Shown here: one piece after another, positions 15,160 through 18,647 of the stretch
Layout of the letters: each line of letters opens with the position of its first letter
Numbering within the stretch: position 1 is the first letter of the stretch
Source: Planctomycetota bacterium
GTDB lineage: Bacteria; Planctomycetota; SBBH01; JAHFOU01
DNA: 18,647 nt
NCBI GenBank assembly: GCA_023261525.1
Contig: JAHFOU010000010.1
Coordinates: 1-18,647 of the forward strand
Reading direction: 5' to 3'
Notes under the pieces: model-generated
Told to the model about the DNA's origin: nothing
Database searches by the model: none
Seen by the model: only the letters and a program-made list of their open reading frames with translations
Made by a program: the position numbers and the translations under genes

Positions 15160-16274
15160 GGAAGCTGAGCCTGATTGAAGTCTCCGGGGCCGAGATCACC
15201 GCGGGGGACCGCCGGGCGGTGGACGCCGTCCTGCGCTCGGGGCGCCTGGCCATGGGCCCGGCCACGCTGTCCTTCGAGAAGGCCTGCGCCCGGGCCGCCG
15301 GCGTGAAGCACGGCATCGCCGTCTCCAGCGGGACGGCCGGCCTCCACGCCCTGGTCCAGGCCTTCGGGATCGGCCACGGCGACGAGGTGGTCACCACCCC
15401 GTACAGCTTCGTGGCCTCGTCCAACTGCGTCCTCTTCGAGCACGCCGCCCTGCGCTTCGTGGACATCGATCCGGTGACCTGGAACCTCGACGCCCGGGCC
15501 GTAGCCGCCGCGGTCACCCGCAAGACCCGGGCCCTCCTGCCGGTGCATGTTTTCGGCCTGCCCTACGACCACGCGGGGATCTCCCGCATCGCGCGCAAGC
15601 ACGGCCTGCCCGTGATCGAGGACGCCTGCGAGGCCCTGGGGGCCTCCTGGCAGGGCCGGCCGGCCGGAAGCCTGGGCGACGCCGCGGTCTTCGCCTTCTA
15701 TCCCAACAAGCAGATCACGACGGGGGAGGGCGGGATGATCGTCACCCGCCACGCCCCGGTGGCCACCTTCTGCCGGAGCGTCATCAACCAGGGGCGGGGG
15801 AACACGGGCTTCCTCCACCACGTCCGCCTCGGGGCGAACTACCGCCTGGACGAGATGTCCTCGGCCCTGGGGGCCTCCCAGATGGGCAGGCTGGGATCCA
15901 TCCTCCGCCGCCGCGAGAAGGTGGCAACGCGCTACGCCGGACTCCTGGGGAGGATCCCGGGCGTGGAGCTTCCCGTCGAGATCCCGGGTCTGACGCGGTC
16001 CTGGTTCGTCTACGTGATCCGCCTGGACCCGCGTTTCGACCGCGACGCGGTGGTGCGCGCCATGGAGCGCCAGGGCGTCCAGACCAGGCCCTATTTCCCG
16101 CCCATCCACCTTCAGCCCTTCTACCGGGAGGCCTTCGGGTTCAGGAAGGGGATGTTCCCGGTGGCCGAAGCCGTGGGGCGTTCGACGATGGCCCTGCCCT
16201 TCCACACCCTCCTAACGGAGGCCGCCCAGGCCCGGGTCGCGGGGGCCCTGCGCAGGGTCCTGGCCTCTTGCTGA
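15156..16274 (+). CDS. DegT/DnrJ/EryC1/StrS-family sugar aminotransferase
   Basis: A 372-residue PLP enzyme of the sugar aminotransferase family. It shows SGRLAMGPATLSFEKA at the N-terminus, AVSSGTAGLHALV for phosphate binding, VTTPYSFVASSN, and VHVFGLPYD. IEDACEALGAS carries the ring-nitrogen Asp, and FAFYPNKQITTGEGG carries the expected Schiff-base lysine, Lys185. NYRLDEMSSALG and the C-terminal TRPYFPPIHLQPFY are also typical. It is distinct in sequence from the aminotransferase at 7074, so the two probably act on different sugars or different carbon atoms. The GTG start at 15156 forms a GTGA overlap with the MaoC gene. The likely product is an amino nucleotide sugar that could be N-acylated by the GNAT-like protein; this is inference. 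Confidence 0.95.
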   Translation: MRKLSLIEVSGAEITAGDRRAVDAVLRSGRLAMGPATLSFEKACARAAGVKHGIAVSSGTAGLHALVQAFGIGHGDEVVTTPYSFVASSNCVLFEHAALRFVDIDPVTWNLDARAVAAAVTRKTRALLPVHVFGLPYDHAGISRIARKHGLPVIEDACEALGASWQGRPAGSLGDAAVFAFYPNKQITTGEGGMIVTRHAPVATFCRSVINQGRGNTGFLHHVRLGANYRLDEMSSALGASQMGRLGSILRRREKVATRYAGLLGRIPGVELPVEIPGLTRSWFVYVIRLDPRFDRDAVVRAMERQGVQTRPYFPPIHLQPFYREAFGFRKGMFPVAEAVGRSTMALPFHTLLTEAAQARVAGALRRVLASC

Positions 16275-17203
16275 CGCCGGGGGAGTACCGGGGCAAGGTC
16301 GTCCTCGTCACGGGAGCCTCGGGCTTCCTCGGCCGGCCCCTGGCCGAGGCCCTGGCGGCCGCCGGGGCCGAGGTGCATGCCCTGAGCCGGAAGCCTCCCC
16401 GGGAGGAAACGGCGGGAATCCAGTGGCATCCTGCGGACCTGGCCCGGTCCGGATGGGCGGACTCCCTCCCGTCCAAGCCCTGGACTCATCTCTTCCACCT
16501 GGCCAACCCCAGCGTCCTGGACCTGGAGGCCCCGCTGGAGGACTACCTTCGCATCGACGTCGCCGCCACCGAGGCCCTGGTCGCCCTCTCCCAGAGCCGG
16601 GGGGCCCACCTGGTGGTCACGGGCTCCGGCTCGGTCTACGCGCCCTCGGAGCGGCCCCACCGAGAGGGGGATCCTCTTTCCTCACCGACCGCGTACACGA
16701 AAGGCAAGCTGGCCTGCGAGCGCCTGCTGGCCGCCGAGGCGGCCCGCGCCCCCTTCCCCTGGACCCTGGTCCGCCTCTTCGGCGTGTACGGGCCGCGGGA
16801 GGCACCGGGACGCCTGATGCCCACCGTGATCCGGGCCCTCGGCCGGGGGGAGACGGCCCGGCTCAGCGCGGGGACCCAGGTCCGGGACCTCCTGTTCCTG
16901 GAGGATGCCGTCTCCGCCTTTCTCGCGCTGGGCGCGCTTCCCGCGAACCCGGAAGGCAGGACCCTCAACGTGGGCTCGGGCCAGGGGCGTTCGGTCCGCG
17001 AGATGGCCGAGAGCGTCGCCGCACGCATGGGGGGGCCTGGGCGCCTGGCCTTCGGGGCCCCGTCCTCGCGTCCCCACGACTGCCCCCGCTGGGTGGCCGA
17101 CATCGGCCGGGTCCGCCAGGCCACGTCCTGGAGCCCCCGGGTCTCCTGGGAGGAGGGTTTGGACCGGACGATCCGCTGGTGGCGGGAGAGGGATGGGGCG
17201 TGA
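16268..17203 (+). CDS. NAD-dependent epimerase/dehydratase (extended SDR)
   Basis: A 311-residue extended SDR of the nucleotide-sugar group. The NAD-binding motif is TGASGFLG at residues 15-22. FHLANPSVLD, VVTGSGSVYA and the catalytic YxxxK (Tyr143 to Lys147, AYTKGK) are intact. LVRLFGVYGPRE, QVRDLLFLEDAV and LNVGSGQGRSVREMAE follow as expected. The first part after the Rossmann motif is shorter than in UDP-glucose 4-epimerases, and the fold resembles sugar 4-ketoreductases or epimerases. The start is taken as TTG at 16268, overlapping the aminotransferase by 7 bp; a CTG directly after it would serve almost as well. It probably works on the same nucleotide sugar as the upstream aminotransferase. 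Contrast the SDR at 6094, which lacks the Tyr. Confidence 0.9.
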   Translation: MLTPGEYRGKVVLVTGASGFLGRPLAEALAAAGAEVHALSRKPPREETAGIQWHPADLARSGWADSLPSKPWTHLFHLANPSVLDLEAPLEDYLRIDVAATEALVALSQSRGAHLVVTGSGSVYAPSERPHREGDPLSSPTAYTKGKLACERLLAAEAARAPFPWTLVRLFGVYGPREAPGRLMPTVIRALGRGETARLSAGTQVRDLLFLEDAVSAFLALGALPANPEGRTLNVGSGQGRSVREMAESVAARMGGPGRLAFGAPSSRPHDCPRWVADIGRVRQATSWSPRVSWEEGLDRTIRWWRERDGA

Positions 17204-17910
17204 GCGCCGAGCCTGTGGCCCTGTCGGTGGTCCTGCCCTGCTACAACGAGGCCGCAAGCCTTCCGGAGAGCATCCCGCCCCTGCTGAGGGCGCTGGAGGC
17301 CGAGGCCTTCTCCTTCGAGGTCATCCTGGTGGACAACGGTTCCACGGACGCGACCGGGGAGGCCATCGCCCGCCTGGCCGCCGCCCATCCCCGCCTCCGC
17401 CCGGCGAAGGTCGACGTCAACCGCGGCTATGGCGGCGGGGTCCTGGCCGGCCTGGCCTGCACGGACGGGGTCCATCTCGCCTTCCTGGGGGCCGACGGCC
17501 AGGTGGCGCCTGCCCAAGTTGTGGAGGTCCTCCGCCGGGGGGTGGCCTCTCCTCCCGGAACCCTGGTCAAGGCCCTGAGGCGGAGCCGGGGGGACGGTCC
17601 GTTGCGCTGGGGAATCTCCAAGGCCTACAATCTTCTGGCCCGCATGCTACTGGCCGCCCGGTCCGGGGACCTGAACGCCACGCCCAAGGTCCTGCACCGG
17701 GAGGACCTTCCCCGCCTCGGCCTCACGTCGATGGACTGGTTCCTGGACGCCGAGTGCATGCTGAGGGCCGCGGAGGAGGGCTTCGCCCTGGTGGAGGTGC
17801 CGGTGGACTTCCTGCCCCGCCGGGGGGGGCGCTCCCACGTGAGGATGTCCGCCGTCGCCGAGTTCCTGGGCAACCTCTGGCGCTTCCGCGCCTGGCGTCG
17901 CCGGGACTGA
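17200..17910 (+). CDS. GT2-family glycosyltransferase (dolichol/polyprenyl-phosphate mannosyltransferase-like)
   Basis: A 236-residue GT-A fold enzyme in the DPM1-like branch of GT2, which transfers a sugar from a nucleotide donor to a polyprenyl phosphate at the inner membrane face. Motifs: SVVLPCYNEAASL, VILVDNGSTDATG, NRGYGGGVLAGL, and SMDWFLDAECMLRAAEEGF near the active site. The metal-binding DADGQ of the family reads GADGQ here (Gly97-Ala-Asp99). No C-terminal membrane helices are present, as in the short soluble form. The GTG start overlaps the preceding stop (GTGA), with GGGAGAGGG at 17184-17192 as ribosome site. The following methyltransferase and hydrophobic-start gene make a common three-gene setting for polyprenyl-linked sugar transfer. 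Confidence 0.9.
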   Translation: MSAEPVALSVVLPCYNEAASLPESIPPLLRALEAEAFSFEVILVDNGSTDATGEAIARLAAAHPRLRPAKVDVNRGYGGGVLAGLACTDGVHLAFLGADGQVAPAQVVEVLRRGVASPPGTLVKALRRSRGDGPLRWGISKAYNLLARMLLAARSGDLNATPKVLHREDLPRLGLTSMDWFLDAECMLRAAEEGFALVEVPVDFLPRRGGRSHVRMSAVAEFLGNLWRFRAWRRRD

Positions 17911-17914
17911 GCCG

Positions 17915-18613
17915 GTGGAAGAGGCTACCCACCGCGAGTATGCCGAGCAGGAGGCGGGCCACTGGTGGTTCGTCGCGCGACGCCGCATCCTGACCGAACT
18001 CCTGGGGCCGCCTTCGCCTCCCGGGCTCAGGATCCTGGACATCGGGGCCGGGCCGGGGGCGGAGTGGCTCTCCCCCTGGGGCACCCTGGTCTCGACGGAC
18101 CGGCGGGTGGAGGCCCTGGCCCCGAAGGCCCGGGGGGTCTGCGCGGACGCCCGTCAGCTTCCCGTGAAGACCGGGAGCGTGGACCGGGTCTGCGCCTTCG
18201 ACGTCCTGGAACACCTGGACGACGACCGTGCGGGTCTCCTGGAGATGAAACGGGTCTGCCGTCCGGGTGGACGGATCTGGGTCACGGTGCCCGCCCTGCC
18301 CTGGCTTTGGAGCGAGCATGACCGCGTCAACCAGCACCGCCGGCGCTACCTTGCCTCCTCGCTCTCGGCCCTGGCGGAGGCCGGGGGATGCCGGGTGCTG
18401 AGGATGACCTACTTCAACGCCCTCATCCTTCCGCCTGCCGCTGCCTGGCGCCTGCTTCCCCGGTCTCGCCAGGCCGGATCCGACCTGGGCTACAGCGGAG
18501 GGGGATGCGGAGGGAGCCTGCTGGCCGGCCTGGCTTCCTTGGAGCGCTTCCCCCTGCGCGTCTGCAATCTGCCGCTGGGCCTCTCCCTCTTCGCCGCCCT
18601 GGAGCCCCGGTGA
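17915..18613 (+). CDS. Class I SAM-dependent methyltransferase
   Basis: A 232-residue methyltransferase of the Methyltransf_11/12 type. The N-terminal EYAEQEAGHWWFVARRRIL is a stretch seen in methyltransferases beside glycosyltransferases. SAM motif I is ILDIGAGPG (Asp42), the acidic loop is STDR, and SVDRVCAFDVLEHLDDD and VCRPGGRIWVTVPA complete the core. The C-terminal 60 residues are hydrophobic and basic (LILPPAAAWRLLPRSR), possibly touching the membrane. The GTG start is 4 bases after the preceding stop with no clear ribosome site. The substrate may be a sugar or a lipid carrier-linked glycan; sequence does not tell. It overlaps the next gene by GTGA. Confidence 0.9.
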   Translation: MEEATHREYAEQEAGHWWFVARRRILTELLGPPSPPGLRILDIGAGPGAEWLSPWGTLVSTDRRVEALAPKARGVCADARQLPVKTGSVDRVCAFDVLEHLDDDRAGLLEMKRVCRPGGRIWVTVPALPWLWSEHDRVNQHRRRYLASSLSALAEAGGCRVLRMTYFNALILPPAAAWRLLPRSRQAGSDLGYSGGGCGGSLLAGLASLERFPLRVCNLPLGLSLFAALEPR

Positions 18614-18647
18614 GGGAGCGCCTTTTCCTTCTCGTCCTGCTGATGGT
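18610..18647 (+). CDS. Start of a further gene, hydrophobic N-terminus (3' end outside window)
   Basis: A GTG at 18610 overlaps the methyltransferase stop (GTGA) and opens a frame reading MRERLFLLVLLMV up to the window end. The positively charged start followed by a hydrophobic run looks like a first membrane helix or a signal anchor. Its position after a GT2 and a methyltransferase suggests a membrane glycosyltransferase, polymerase or similar protein, but only 12 full codons are visible, so the function is not assigned. Confidence 0.6.
   Translation, partial: MRERLFLLVLLM

Noticed and set aside
1..18647. Mobile element, CRISPR array, tRNA or rRNA
   Set aside because: No transposase or integrase motifs, terminal inverted repeats, regularly spaced repeats or structured RNA genes were seen on either strand.

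Overview
The window is very GC-rich (about 70% by eye) with strong G/C third-position bias. It is packed with genes on one strand only: 17 complete genes plus one fragment at each end, all on the + strand. No tRNA, rRNA, CRISPR array, insertion sequence or integrase was seen. The content is a surface-polysaccharide or glycolipid biosynthesis locus: glycosyltransferases, nucleotide-sugar enzymes, sugar aminotransferases, methyltransferases and a Wzx-type flippase. It also holds three radical-SAM genes and an acyl-carrier-protein module. The several radical-SAM/B12-type enzymes suggest an organism living at least partly without oxygen. A high-GC Acidobacteriota (Holophagae-like) or a myxobacterial/deltaproteobacterial relative would fit, but this is a low-confidence guess because no phylogenetic marker gene is present.

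Layout. (1) 1-2037: the end of one radical-SAM gene and a complete B12-binding-type radical-SAM gene. (2) 2051-6097: a GT4 glycosyltransferase, an unusual methyltransferase-GT2 fusion, and a second GT4. (3) 6094-8219: an extended-SDR epimerase/dehydratase whose catalytic Tyr position is Asn, and a DegT-family sugar aminotransferase. (4) 8216-9538: a Wzx-like flippase. (5) 9535-9597: the only sizeable non-coding gap, 59 bp and locally AT-rich, holding a near-consensus sigma70 promoter and a possible hairpin over the next ribosome binding site. (6) 9598-11037: a third radical-SAM gene. (7) 11040-16274: an FkbH-like protein, a stand-alone acyl carrier protein, a GNAT-like protein, a FabG-like SDR, a MaoC-like hydratase and a second DegT aminotransferase. 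(8) 16268-18647: a second epimerase/dehydratase, a DPM1-like GT2, a methyltransferase, and the start of a gene with a hydrophobic N-terminus.

Of 18 gene junctions, 14 overlap (mostly ATGA or GTGA) and three more are gaps of 13 bp or less, so the locus looks like one translationally coupled operon with an internal promoter at 9535-9562. A working model, which is inference: the two epimerase/aminotransferase sets make one or two unusual amino sugars. FkbH loads a glycolysis-derived three-carbon acid onto the small ACP. The SDR and MaoC proteins may reshape an acyl group, and the GNAT-like protein may transfer it to the amino sugar. The GT4 and GT2 enzymes then build a lipid-linked oligosaccharide that the flippase exports. 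The radical-SAM enzymes and methyltransferases would add methyl groups or carbon-skeleton changes. No polymerase, initiating phosphoglycosyltransferase, ketosynthase or phosphopantetheinyl transferase is visible in the window.
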